DNA from: Saprospiraceae bacterium
GTDB taxonomy: Bacteria; Bacteroidota; Bacteroidia; Chitinophagales; Saprospiraceae
Reading direction: 5' to 3'
Assembly (NCBI GenBank): GCA_021739645.1
Contig: JAIPBL010000039.1
Location: 1 to 54,705 of the forward strand
Length of the DNA: 54,705 bases
Under the pieces are notes generated by a model. It searched no databases. It was given only the letters and a program-made list of their open reading frames with translations, and was not told where the DNA came from. Both the position numbers and the translations under genes were made by a program. This document shows positions 32,502 to 40,569 of the stretch, one piece after another (positions within the stretch are counted from its first letter, which is position 1; each line of letters begins with the position of its first letter).

Positions 32502-32969
32502 AGCGCCCGCCACTTTTGTTGTTGCAAAAAGGCGCTTGACGCTGTACCTGCTGCTACCATTCACCATCACCATTAACAGGCCACCAACGATGGCCAGGTT
32601 TTTCATAAACATGACCCCCTGCATCCGCCGAAAAACCTCGGAGCCTTCCATCTGAAGCTGTGGGCAGCTAACGGCCATTTTACATTCGAAAGGCACGTTC
32701 CAGAAGTCATGGACAATGAAGGTCACCGGAACCCAATAAAGCAATAACAGAAAAGAACCCAGGCTTGACCTGTAACCGGACAATATCATTAAGCCACCAA
32801 GTACCAGCAGTATAATGGCGCCATAGAGCAGAAAATCAGGCTGCCATTTTAGCCCATAAAAATCCATCTTGTTTTTGGTTTCCTTGAAAAAAAAGATGGA
32901 ATCGTACGCTTCGTAAAGAAAAATGAAGGACAACAAGATGCGCCCAAGCAGGTCAGTAAAGTTTTTCAA
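32499..32969 (-). CDS. DoxX-family membrane protein
   Basis: 156 residues with four predicted transmembrane segments (about 5-22, 48-66, 70-90, 118-138). Features of the DoxX/DoxD-like family are visible: LLGRILLSFIFLYEAYDSIFFF at the start, LLVLGGLMILSGYRSSLGSFLLLLYWVP in the middle, and RMQGVMFMKNLAIVGGLLMVMVNG near the end, the last being the typical N-x-A-x-x-G-G-L segment. Family members take part in quinone or sulfur redox or in membrane oxidant defence; a specific role cannot be given. Not clearly in an operon. Confidence 0.85.
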   Translation of the reverse strand: MKNFTDLLGRILLSFIFLYEAYDSIFFFKETKNKMDFYGLKWQPDFLLYGAIILLVLGGLMILSGYRSSLGSFLLLLYWVPVTFIVHDFWNVPFECKMAVSCPQLQMEGSEVFRRMQGVMFMKNLAIVGGLLMVMVNGSSRYSVKRLFATTKVAGA

Positions 32970-33045
32970 TTTTAGATGTTTGTGGTGAACGATTCAAATG
33001 GGGAGGGCAAAGTTCTGCTTAAATTCTGAAAGAAACGCACTTGCG

Positions 33046-35448
33046 CTACTTAAAAAACAGCACCTCCACCTTCCCGCCTTCCAGTGCTTTTCGCTCGTTC
33101 CGCCAAACCATTTCCCCGTCCAGTCCCTTGGGCAGCATCACCACGGCCTTGTAGCCATTGTCCATTTTGTCCAGTTTCACGGAGATGTTTCCCAGCGGGT
33201 GTGGCATTTTCCCTTCGGCAAAAGTCAGGCTGCCCAGGTTCGGTTCAATTCGCACGGTCCCGAACCCCGGCGACCCCGTGTTGATGCCCAGCACCGTGCT
33301 CAAAAGCTGGTAATTCGGCGCAGCGCTCCAAGCGTGGCAGTCGCTGCGGGTCGGTTCGGGTTTCTCGGCGAAGGTCGTCAGGCCCATGTCCAGCATGGCC
33401 CGCCAGTCGTCGAGTTGGGGCGAAAGCTCGTCGCCCATGCCCGTTTTTTTCAGTGCTTCCAGCAAATAGAAGCGGAAGTAGAGCGTGGTCTGCGTGATGC
33501 TTTTGTCGGCCATTATTTTGCGGAGCAAAGCAGGTTGTTGTGCCTTCGGCAATGCGTCGGTCAGCACGGCGAGGATGTTGGCGTGCTGGCTGAACGTGGC
33601 CTTCGTCGGGTTGTCGGCAAACATGCCCCGAGCCTCATCCCAACAAAGACGGTAAGTGGCCTCCACGAGCGAGTCAGCACGGCGGGAGTAGGCCGTAGCC
33701 TTTTCTTTTTCTCCAAAAAAATCGAACAGCGCCGCCGCCTGCCGCAGCGTGTAGGCATACTGCAAGGTCAGGATGGACGACCCGCCCCGTGCCACGCCGG
33801 GCGGTACGCCGCCGATGCGCTCCTCCTCGCTCCATTCCCATGACCAGTCCACGAAGTTCCACCATTCCACAGGGCCGAGCATTCCATTGGGTGCGATGCG
33901 TGCCTCCTCCCAGGCCAGCACATCCTCGATGCCCGGCCTGAATTTTTTTACAAAAACCTCGTCGTTGCGGAGCATCCAATAATCATAAACCATGCTGACC
34001 CAAAATAGGGAGTAGGTCGGGATGATTTGCATATCGTTGCAGGGGTAGCGGCTCTGCGTCAGGCCGTCGGGGATGCGGCTGTTGTCAAAATCCTCGATGC
34101 TTTTGCGCACCAGCCGGTCGTCGCCGCTGACGTAGAGCGAGATGAGCGCTTGAATCCGGGTGTCGCCGACGTAGCTGAGTTGCTCGTAGTACGGGCAGTC
34201 AAAGTAGGTCTCCCCAGCACAGCGTTGGGCGGTGCGCCAGCCCACTTTCCAGATTTGCTCGTGGGTGGGGTCGCTACTCTTGAAACTGGCCTTCGCCTCC
34301 AGCGGGTAGCCGTAGCTCATCCCGTGCAAGTCGTTGATAGTCAAGGGTTCATCACCCGTTTCGATGTCGAGTTGGAGCCAACGCCAAGTACGGAACCACA
34401 GCGGTCGGAACACCCGTCCCTTGCCGCCGTCCGGCGAAAAACGGTCTTGAATGCCCATGATTTCCTTGCCTTCCCATTCGTTGCGGTTGCCCTTTTGGCG
34501 GTTTTTGTCAAAAAGCGCCTCGGCGTAGGTGAGCGTGATTTTTGCGCCCTTGCCGCCCGTGGTGGTGAGGGTGGGGTAGGCGTTTACGAGCATTTTTTGG
34601 TCAATCAAAATTTTACCTTTTGTGTTTTTGGGAATGACGAACGGCAGCGAATCAGTCGCTTGGGCTTTCGCTTTGCCGGGGTTTGTGGATGCAAAATTTG
34701 ACCTCACCACGTTGCCCATTTTTATTTTCTCTTCGGTAAAAAGCGGGATGCTCCTCGGCACGAGCATCCAGTTGCCATCCGACCCCAGCCCCCGAGGCTT
34801 CCCGGCGAACCAGAGCTGCTCGGCGTTTTTCCATTTAGAATCATCAAAACCGGGTTGCTCCCAACCCCAAGGATAGCGGCTGGCGTCCACGTCGTCGCCG
34901 TCGCCGGTTACGAAATAGGCTTGCAATTTTCCACGGTCAACGGGCAGTGGGCGGTAGGCCTCATTGCGCAGCACCCGCCAAGTTTTGTCGGTGTTCACAA
35001 GGTCTTCGGCCTCCGTATTGCCTTGCAGGATGAAGCCCGTTTGGTAGCTGATTTGGGCGAAAGGGGCGTGTTCCGCTGCGTTCCAGACAATGGCGGCGAG
35101 GGTATTTTTTCCTGCTTTCAGTTGTGGAGCAATGTCCACCGTCTCAAAATTCCAGTGGCCGAGGTCGCTGCGGGCGGGGCCACTGCTCACGGGCTGACCG
35201 TTGACGAAGAGGCGGTACCGGTTGTCAGCGCTGACGTGGACGACGAAGCTGGCAGGTGCCTTTTTTAGGTCAAATGTTTTCCGAAAATGATAGACACCGT
35301 ACTGCTTGGGCGACTCGCCAGGGCAGACTACCCAGCGTGCCTTCCAGAAATTGTCGAGGATGCGGGGGGCGATGTTGGCTGTTGGCGCTTGGCTGTTGGC
35401 GCTTGGCAGTCCGAGGAAAATAAGGAAAATGAGTGGCAGGCTTTTCAT
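33046..35448 (-). CDS. Secreted alpha-L-rhamnosidase-like glycoside hydrolase (GH78 type)
   Basis: 800 residues with a signal peptide (MKSLPLIFLIFLGLPSANSQ). The N-terminal carbohydrate-binding-type sandwiches (FRKTFDLKKAPASFVVHVSADNRYRLFVNG) match the bacterial rhamnosidase N domain. The six-hairpin (alpha/alpha)6 catalytic domain (about 400-720) contains ETYFDCPYYEQLSYVGDTR, the counterpart of the GH78 DCPxRDERLGWTGD segment, and WNFVDWSWEW. The tail is a C-terminal beta-sandwich (GFGTVRIEPNLGSLTFAEGKMPHPLGNISV). GH78 enzymes remove terminal L-rhamnose from plant or algal glycans. The altered acidic segment (YEQLSYVGD) suggests a divergent subgroup, so rhamnose specificity is not certain. 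No T9SS domain; periplasmic. Confidence 0.88.
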   Translation of the reverse strand: MKSLPLIFLIFLGLPSANSQAPTANIAPRILDNFWKARWVVCPGESPKQYGVYHFRKTFDLKKAPASFVVHVSADNRYRLFVNGQPVSSGPARSDLGHWNFETVDIAPQLKAGKNTLAAIVWNAAEHAPFAQISYQTGFILQGNTEAEDLVNTDKTWRVLRNEAYRPLPVDRGKLQAYFVTGDGDDVDASRYPWGWEQPGFDDSKWKNAEQLWFAGKPRGLGSDGNWMLVPRSIPLFTEEKIKMGNVVRSNFASTNPGKAKAQATDSLPFVIPKNTKGKILIDQKMLVNAYPTLTTTGGKGAKITLTYAEALFDKNRQKGNRNEWEGKEIMGIQDRFSPDGGKGRVFRPLWFRTWRWLQLDIETGDEPLTINDLHGMSYGYPLEAKASFKSSDPTHEQIWKVGWRTAQRCAGETYFDCPYYEQLSYVGDTRIQALISLYVSGDDRLVRKSIEDFDNSRIPDGLTQSRYPCNDMQIIPTYSLFWVSMVYDYWMLRNDEVFVKKFRPGIEDVLAWEEARIAPNGMLGPVEWWNFVDWSWEWSEEERIGGVPPGVARGGSSILTLQYAYTLRQAAALFDFFGEKEKATAYSRRADSLVEATYRLCWDEARGMFADNPTKATFSQHANILAVLTDALPKAQQPALLRKIMADKSITQTTLYFRFYLLEALKKTGMGDELSPQLDDWRAMLDMGLTTFAEKPEPTRSDCHAWSAAPNYQLLSTVLGINTGSPGFGTVRIEPNLGSLTFAEGKMPHPLGNISVKLDKMDNGYKAVVMLPKGLDGEMVWRNERKALEGGKVEVLFFK

Positions 35449-35577
35449 CTAAGTGGTGGGTTTAGTTTTTGTCAATTATTCGGCAAGAAAGTGGTTTTTG
35501 TTAAATAAATTGAATTCAAACCCAACCTTTGGCTAACTTTCGTTCGTCTTGCAAACTGCACCTAAACCCTTAATTTT

Positions 35578-36300
35578 ATGAAGATTCATTTTTTCACGCT
35601 TTTCCTTCTGTTTTATGGCTTCCAGCTCTTCGGTCAAAACAAACAGACCACCACAATTACGACGAGGGAGTCAAAAGATACTGGCATCATTGCCCAACTT
35701 GCCAAAGGAAACGAGAACTCCAACTCCGACTTTCACGACGAAATAGGCATCAATTTCACACGGTTCCTCGATGAAGCGATTGATTTTGGTGGCAACGAAA
35801 CGACGCTCAGTCCTTACCTTTTTACTTACAAGCGACTCAATCAAAGCGGCGACGGCTTTCGCATGGGGGCGGGGTTTGACTTTTCCCGCAGCAAAGGGGA
35901 CATATCCGGCAATTTTTTTGATGACGAAGCGAAATCAGCCAGCAGCTCACTTGACCTAAGGATAGGCAACGAGCACCAGCGAAAAATCACTGATCGTTGG
36001 TCATATTATTATGGTTTCGATGGCCTTATCGGGTACAGCGTTCTCGATGTGAAATCCAGTAATGCGAAAATTACCAACTCCTCCATGTACGGAGGCATTG
36101 GCCCAGTAATGGGGGCACAATTCATGTTCAACGAGCGGGTTGGGCTTTTCACGGAGGCTTCTTTTTACCTTGTTCAATCGTTCCTCAACGAGAAAATAGA
36201 ATTTACTTCTAGTTTTGAGGAAGATGAAAAAAGCAAGTCCAACGCTACCAATCTGAGCTTTCAAATACCAACTAACATATACCTGTTCTTCAAATTTTGA
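35578..36300 (+). CDS. Outer membrane beta-barrel protein
   Basis: 240 residues. Signal peptide MKIHFFTLFLLFYGFQLFGQ, then amphipathic strands with alternating hydrophobic residues ending in the terminal aromatic IPTNIYLFFKF, typical of outer membrane barrels. No named family recognised. The next gene starts 29 bases later on the same strand, so the two may share a transcript. Confidence 0.75.
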   Translation: MKIHFFTLFLLFYGFQLFGQNKQTTTITTRESKDTGIIAQLAKGNENSNSDFHDEIGINFTRFLDEAIDFGGNETTLSPYLFTYKRLNQSGDGFRMGAGFDFSRSKGDISGNFFDDEAKSASSSLDLRIGNEHQRKITDRWSYYYGFDGLIGYSVLDVKSSNAKITNSSMYGGIGPVMGAQFMFNERVGLFTEASFYLVQSFLNEKIEFTSSFEEDEKSKSNATNLSFQIPTNIYLFFKF

Positions 36301-36329
36301 CCATCATTTTTCACCATAAACAACCCAAT

Positions 36330-37427
36330 ATGAAAAATCTCAACCATGTCGTTTTTGCTTTAGCTACTTTGGCATTTTTTGCTGTGGCTTGCCAAAAAGA
36401 CAGCAATTCCTCCTTGCCAACGCCTAAACTGGTGCAGGGTCAATACGATTACCTCGACTTGAATCTGCCCTTCTCCCATTTCAGTGAGGATCAGCTTTCC
36501 TCCGCTTTCCCTAACTATAAGAACGTAGAAAACCCACTTACCAATGAAGGAGCCACACTGGGCAGGGTGCTCTTCTACGATGGCCACCTTTCCATAAATA
36601 ACCTCATTTCCTGCGGTTCTTGCCATCTTCAGTCAAAGGGGTTTGCCGACCCAGTGCCATTTAGCACAGGTTTCAAGCTTGGAAAAACCACCCGCAACTC
36701 CATGTCGATTGCCAATATGTCCTTGCAGCGCAATTATTTCTGGGACAGAAGGGCCAGTAAATTGGAGGAACAAGTGATGATGCCTGTGCAAAACCACATA
36801 GAAATGGGCATCGAAAAGCTAGGGGTGTTGCCCATAAAACTGGCAGAAGTTCCCTACTACCCAGCCTTGTTTGAGGCCGCATTTGGCGACTCGGAAATCA
36901 CTGAAGAGCGGATAAGCTTTGCGCTGGCGCAATACCTGCGAAGCATGGTTTCCGGCAACTCTCGTTTCGATGAAGGCGCTGCCAATGAATTTTCAAATTT
37001 CACCGAATTGGAAAAAATAGGCATGGAGCTATTTACTGGTTGGGACAGTCGTGCTGGTTGTGCCAATTGTCATGGTGGACTTTTGTTTGATGGATGGAGT
37101 TCGGAGAACATCGGACTTGATGCTGTTTACACCGACCAGGGCCAAGGGGATGGCAGGTTCAAAGTGCCGTCGCTTCGCAATGTCGCAGTGAGCGCACCCT
37201 ACATGCACGATGGCCGATTCAACACCCTCGAAGAAGTCATTGACCATTATGACAATGGGGTGAAAATGAATCCTGGATTGAGCTGGTCCCTGATTGATTC
37301 GACTGGCCAGGGAGCGAAGCGGTTGGGGTTGACTTCCATCGAAAAGAAGGCGCTTGTCGCCTTTCTAAAAACTTTGACCGATGAACAGTACCTGAAAGAC
37401 CCCAAATTCAGCGACCCTTTCAAGTGA
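36330..37427 (+). CDS. Di-haem cytochrome c peroxidase (CcpA/MauG family) lipoprotein
   Basis: 365 residues from the ATG at 36330 (MKNLNHVVFALATLAFFAVAC; lipobox AVAC). Two CxxCH haem c motifs: CGSCH (95-99) and CANCH (244-248). Conserved family stretches GRVLFYDGHLSINNLISCGSCH, FKLGKTTRNSMSIANMSLQRNYFWDRRA and FKVPSLRNVAVSAPYMHDGRFNTLEEVIDHYD are present. These enzymes reduce hydrogen peroxide with electrons from the respiratory chain or oxidise other substrates. As a predicted lipoprotein it faces the periplasm. The terminator at 37456 ends the transcript. A start at 36297 would overlap the preceding stop and bury the signal. Confidence 0.92.
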   Translation: MKNLNHVVFALATLAFFAVACQKDSNSSLPTPKLVQGQYDYLDLNLPFSHFSEDQLSSAFPNYKNVENPLTNEGATLGRVLFYDGHLSINNLISCGSCHLQSKGFADPVPFSTGFKLGKTTRNSMSIANMSLQRNYFWDRRASKLEEQVMMPVQNHIEMGIEKLGVLPIKLAEVPYYPALFEAAFGDSEITEERISFALAQYLRSMVSGNSRFDEGAANEFSNFTELEKIGMELFTGWDSRAGCANCHGGLLFDGWSSENIGLDAVYTDQGQGDGRFKVPSLRNVAVSAPYMHDGRFNTLEEVIDHYDNGVKMNPGLSWSLIDSTGQGAKRLGLTSIEKKALVAFLKTLTDEQYLKDPKFSDPFK

Positions 37428-37455
37428 AAATGAGGCGTGGGTAAAGAGATTGCCT

Positions 37456-37499
37456 AAAAATGCGCAGTGGACATAGTTGCTACTGCGCATTTTTTTTTT
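37456..37499 (+). terminator. Intrinsic terminator after the peroxidase gene
   Basis: AAATGCGCAGT pairs with ACTGCGCATTT and is followed by ten or so T residues; also usable on the minus strand by the plsC gene. Confidence 0.88.
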
Positions 37500-37501
37500 G
37501 C

Positions 37502-37531
37502 TCCCCAATTCCCTAATTCCCCAATTCCCCA
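37502..37531. repeat. Period-8 repeat CCCCAATT overlapping the plsC 3' end
   Basis: CCCCAATT, CCCTAATT, CCCCAATT, CCCCAAG. It contains the plsC stop codon and encodes its last residues (GELGN). Confidence 0.6.
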
Positions 37532-38241
37532 AGAATCACCCCCCGTACCCGGTCGGAAAGCGCCTCCACATCTGCCATTGTCAGCCCGGCCGTCTCGATG
37601 GGTTTACTCCAAATAATGCGCACGGTACCCGGCCACAAGTCAAGACCTGAATCGGGATTTGTGATGCTTTTCACCCTGACCAACGTCTGGATGGCGATGG
37701 GTTTCTGCGACTCGATGGCAATGCGGAACGCTCCTTTGTGGAACGGTAGCAGCGGGTCAGTGGAGCGGTTTCGGGTGCCTTCAGGGTAAATAAAAACGGA
37801 GTAGCCCTCCGATAGGGTTCGGTGCAGGTATTTCATGCTGCTGGAGCGGGAGCTGGCACTTGAGCGGTCCACCAACACGCAGAGTTTGCGCACGATGAAG
37901 CCAAAAAGAGGCACTTTCACCAGTTCTTTTTTTGCCAAGAATTTGTAAACGCCGGGGTAGGCACGGGCATTTATCATGAAATCCAATGCTGTCAGGTGGT
38001 TGCTCACGATGATATAGGACTTGCCGATGTCGATATTTTGAAGCCCTTCAATTTTGAAGCGAACAAGCGTCAAACCAAAGTAAATTCGGGTATAAACTTG
38101 GTGGCTGAACCAAAAGATGTACCGCACCCACGGCCTTGGGAACACCAGGAACGCCAAGTAGTAAAATGGGAAAAGTACGAGCCAAAGCAGAAAAAAAACA
38201 AGGATGCCGTAGATTGCCCAAAGTTTTCTAAGTATTTTCAT
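37513..38241 (-). CDS. plsC: 1-acyl-sn-glycerol-3-phosphate acyltransferase (PlsC family)
   Basis: 242 residues. Two hydrophobic N-terminal segments (about 8-34) anchor it in the inner membrane. The acyltransferase motif I HxxxxD is H82-LTAL-D87 (SNHLTALDF) and motif III is PEGTR (153-157). It transfers an acyl chain to lysophosphatidic acid to make phosphatidic acid. The final codons lie in a period-8 repeat. Divergently oriented to the dehydrogenase at 38431. Confidence 0.92.
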   Translation of the reverse strand: MKILRKLWAIYGILVFFLLWLVLFPFYYLAFLVFPRPWVRYIFWFSHQVYTRIYFGLTLVRFKIEGLQNIDIGKSYIIVSNHLTALDFMINARAYPGVYKFLAKKELVKVPLFGFIVRKLCVLVDRSSASSRSSSMKYLHRTLSEGYSVFIYPEGTRNRSTDPLLPFHKGAFRIAIESQKPIAIQTLVRVKSITNPDSGLDLWPGTVRIIWSKPIETAGLTMADVEALSDRVRGVILGELGN

Positions 38242-38280
38242 CGCAATGTTAAATTGGGCGCAAAGCTCTTATTTATTGAG

Positions 38281-38425
38281 ACATTAGACAACAGACTTTA
38301 GACTTCAGATGGAGTAAGTATTAAATACGGAGCCTAAAACTTGCTTTTAAAGGCTTCAATTACCATCTTTTCTGAAAGTCATCTATCATCTAAAGTCTAT
38401 TGTCATCGGTCTCTTGTCTAACGTC
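38281..38425. repeat. Period-7 words forming inverted arms between divergent genes
   Basis: Left arm (38284-38311) reads TTAGACA, ACAGACT, TTAGACT, TCAGATG. Right arm (38380-38425) reads CATCTAT, CATCTAA, AGTCTAT, TGTCATC, GGTCTCT, TGTCTAA. The arms are roughly complementary and flank about 70 bases. Located between plsC and the dehydrogenase start, so it is not only a 3'-end feature. Confidence 0.7.
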
Positions 38426-38430
38426 TTTTT

Positions 38431-39390
38431 ATGAAAAATATCGTCATTCTTGACGGCTACACCGCCAATCCCGGCGACCTGTCTTGGGCGCCATTGGAGG
38501 CACTAGGCCACCTGACCGTCTTCGACCGGACGCCCCCAAACCTCGTGGCGGAACGGGCCGCCAACGCCGACATCGTGCTGACCAACAAAGCAGCGTTCGA
38601 TGCTGCTACCCTCGCCCAACTTCCCAAACTGCGCCTTGTCAGCGTGCTGGCCACCGGTTACAACGTGGTGGACGTAGCTGCTGCCCGAGAACTGGGTGTC
38701 ACTGTTTGCAACGTGCGGGGCTATGCTGCCAATGCCGTTGCTCAGCATGTTTTCGCTCTAATTTTGGCAATTACCAACCGCATTGCGGAGCACAACCAGC
38801 ATACGGCAGAAGGCGGCTGGGCAGCTTCACTCGATTGGAGCTACACGCTCACCCCGATTTGGGAACTGGCGGGTAAAACGATGGGCATCTACGGCTTTGG
38901 TCAAATTGGGCAGCGGGTGGCAGACATTGCACAAGCTTTCGGGATGCGGGTGGTAGCAACTCACAAGCACCCGGAGCGTGACCGTAGGGCAGGTGTGGAC
39001 TTTGTTTCTTTTGATGAACTGCTGTCACAAAGCGATATCCTTAGCCTTCACGCACCTTTAAGTCCTGAAAACCAGGGCATTGTGAATTTGAATTCGCTGG
39101 CGCAAATGAAGCCATCGGCCTTGTTAATCAACACTGGGCGTGGTGGTCTGATAGTGGAGGCTGACCTGAAAACGGCATTGGAGACTGGCTTGATTGCTGG
39201 GGCTGGATTGGATGTGCTAACGGAGGAGCCGCCAAGAAAAGGAAGTCCGTTGATAGGTTTATCGAATTGCCTGGTCACGCCTCATAATGCTTGGGCAACT
39301 CGTGAGGCGAGGCAACGGATGATTGAGGAATCGGCGGAGAATGTGCGGGCGTTTTTGGCCGGATGGCCGAGGAATTTAGTTGGCAGTTAG
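38431..39390 (+). CDS. D-2-hydroxyacid dehydrogenase (glycerate dehydrogenase-like)
   Basis: 319 residues. NAD-binding motif GIYGFGQIG (GxGxxG) at about residue 152. The catalytic triad region is visible: Arg in NTGRGGLI, Glu in TEEPP and His in TPHNAW. The N-terminal VLATGYNVVDVAAARELGVTVCNVRGY is the family signature. It interconverts a 2-hydroxyacid and 2-oxoacid; hydroxypyruvate reductase is the best guess. Its last codons (GTT GGC AGT TAG) are supplied by the start of the 24-bp inverted repeat at 39385. Confidence 0.92.
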   Translation: MKNIVILDGYTANPGDLSWAPLEALGHLTVFDRTPPNLVAERAANADIVLTNKAAFDAATLAQLPKLRLVSVLATGYNVVDVAAARELGVTVCNVRGYAANAVAQHVFALILAITNRIAEHNQHTAEGGWAASLDWSYTLTPIWELAGKTMGIYGFGQIGQRVADIAQAFGMRVVATHKHPERDRRAGVDFVSFDELLSQSDILSLHAPLSPENQGIVNLNSLAQMKPSALLINTGRGGLIVEADLKTALETGLIAGAGLDVLTEEPPRKGSPLIGLSNCLVTPHNAWATREARQRMIEESAENVRAFLAGWPRNLVGS

Positions 39391-39457
39391 ACAGTTCACA
39401 GTTGGCAGTCGGCGGGTGCTTCCACTCGATCGGCTGCCAACTGTGAACTGTCTAACT
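39385..39457. terminator. 24-bp perfect hairpin made of GTTGGCA heptads, between convergent genes
   Basis: 39385-39408 and 39434-39457 are perfect reverse complements, extended inward by four weaker pairs. The arms consist of GTTGGCA, GTTCACA and similar heptads. The left arm includes the stop codon of the dehydrogenase; the right arm ends 11 bases from the stop of the LysM gene. It probably acts as a transcript end barrier for both, though it lacks T-runs. Confidence 0.7.
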
Positions 39458-39467
39458 GGCGAACTTA

Positions 39468-39971
39468 TTAGGCAATCGGCGGAATGCGGAGCACCTGGCC
39501 TGGGTAAATCTTGTCAGGGTGCGTTAGCATTGGCTTGTTGGCCTCGAAGATAGTTGGGTACTTCATGGCATTGCCGTACTGCTCTTTGGCTATTTTGGAA
39601 AGGGTATCGCCCTTAACAACCGTGTAGAACACTGCCTCTGGTTCCGGTTCTGCAGCAGAAACGGTCATCCAGTCATCTACGGATGCGATGCCAGCTACGT
39701 TGCCGATGGCAAGGATGACTTTTTCCTTTTCCGACTGGCTGTCAGCTTCACCAGTGACGGTAGCCTTGTCATCGTCCACTATAATATTAAGATTGGTGAC
39801 TTGAAGGCCAAGCGATGTTACGTGGTTGGTCAGGCGCATGGCCAACTGTGCATTTTCGAGTTGGTCGAGCGCACTTGGAGTAGCAGGTGCCGCCGGAGTG
39901 GCTTTGGTTTCGGCTTTTTTGCCGCCGAAAAGGGCTGTGCCTGCGTTTTTCAAAAAAGAAAATAGACCCAT
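39468..39971 (-). CDS. BON-LysM protein (Kbp/YgaU-like)
   Basis: 167 residues, no classic signal peptide. A short N-terminus (MGLFSFLKNAGTALFGGKK) and Ala/Pro linker precede a BON domain (about 36-105; LTNHVTSLGLQVTNLNIIVDDDKATVTGEA) and a C-terminal LysM domain (about 115-165; YTVVKGDTLSKIAKEQYGNAMKYPTIFEANKPMLTHPDKIYPGQVLRIP). This is the architecture of E. coli YgaU/Kbp, a potassium-binding protein, and of related BON-LysM proteins of Bacteroidota. The promoter is at 40054. Confidence 0.9.
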   Translation of the reverse strand: MGLFSFLKNAGTALFGGKKAETKATPAAPATPSALDQLENAQLAMRLTNHVTSLGLQVTNLNIIVDDDKATVTGEADSQSEKEKVILAIGNVAGIASVDDWMTVSAAEPEPEAVFYTVVKGDTLSKIAKEQYGNAMKYPTIFEANKPMLTHPDKIYPGQVLRIPPIA

Positions 39972-40053
39972 GATTCAATTAGTTTTAAAATGTTAGACTG
40001 TCCTTTATCTGCGAGTTGCATACACCGGGCAGTGTAGATTAATGTAGTTGGGG

Positions 40054-40083
40054 CAAAGGTATTGTTTTTAGAAGTCCAACAAA
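40054..40083 (-). promoter_or_regulatory. Promoter of the BON-LysM gene
   Basis: Read on the minus strand: TTTG (40083-40080), an 18-base spacer, then the perfect -7 box TACCTTTG (40061-40054). About 80 bases upstream of the ATG at 39971. Confidence 0.65.
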
Positions 40084-40330
40084 AATTGCCCCGAAAAAGA
40101 TACATGATGTTGACGAAAAGCATGGCAAACGTCACTTAATTTTTACTGGAAATTCAGGGTGTTGCCAGGTTGTTTTATCGCTGGAGGTAGCATTTAGAGT
40201 AAAAGATGTTTTCCCGCAAATCTTCCAATGTGCCAACCAATACGGCTAATTGAGGCAAGTTGTGCTGTCCAAATGAAACACATAGTTATATAACGACTGA
40301 AACAAAAACAAGGGAATTGAGTAAAAGGCG

Positions 40331-40569
40331 TATATTTGCGCAGTTTTTTCGGAAGGCGTTTAAAAATTCATAATTTGTTCACATAAATTATTGATTTATA
40401 AGCCTTTAACAATCATACATCAACATTTTTTCCGAGGTTTTACTACTCGAAAAATGTGGATTTGGGCCAAGCAACATGCCGGGTTTGCACCGGATGGCAT
40501 TTGAAAAATGCTTCATTCGGGTGTTGAGCGGCAGTTCCCCAGATTTCACAGCTAAAAAAATAGCTTGTC
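40331..40569 (+). promoter_or_regulatory. secDF promoter box and long structured leader
   Basis: Perfect -7 box TATATTTG at 40331-40338; the predicted leader is about 225 bases. Right after the start region, 40353-40376 and 40385-40406 form a long imperfect AT-rich hairpin. A 16-codon frame (ATG 40454, stop 40502-40504; MWIWAKQHAGFAPDGI) follows, overlapping a second stem with ATGCC (40476-40480)/GGCAT (40496-40500) arms. The rest of 39972-40569 has no gene. Confidence 0.45.
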
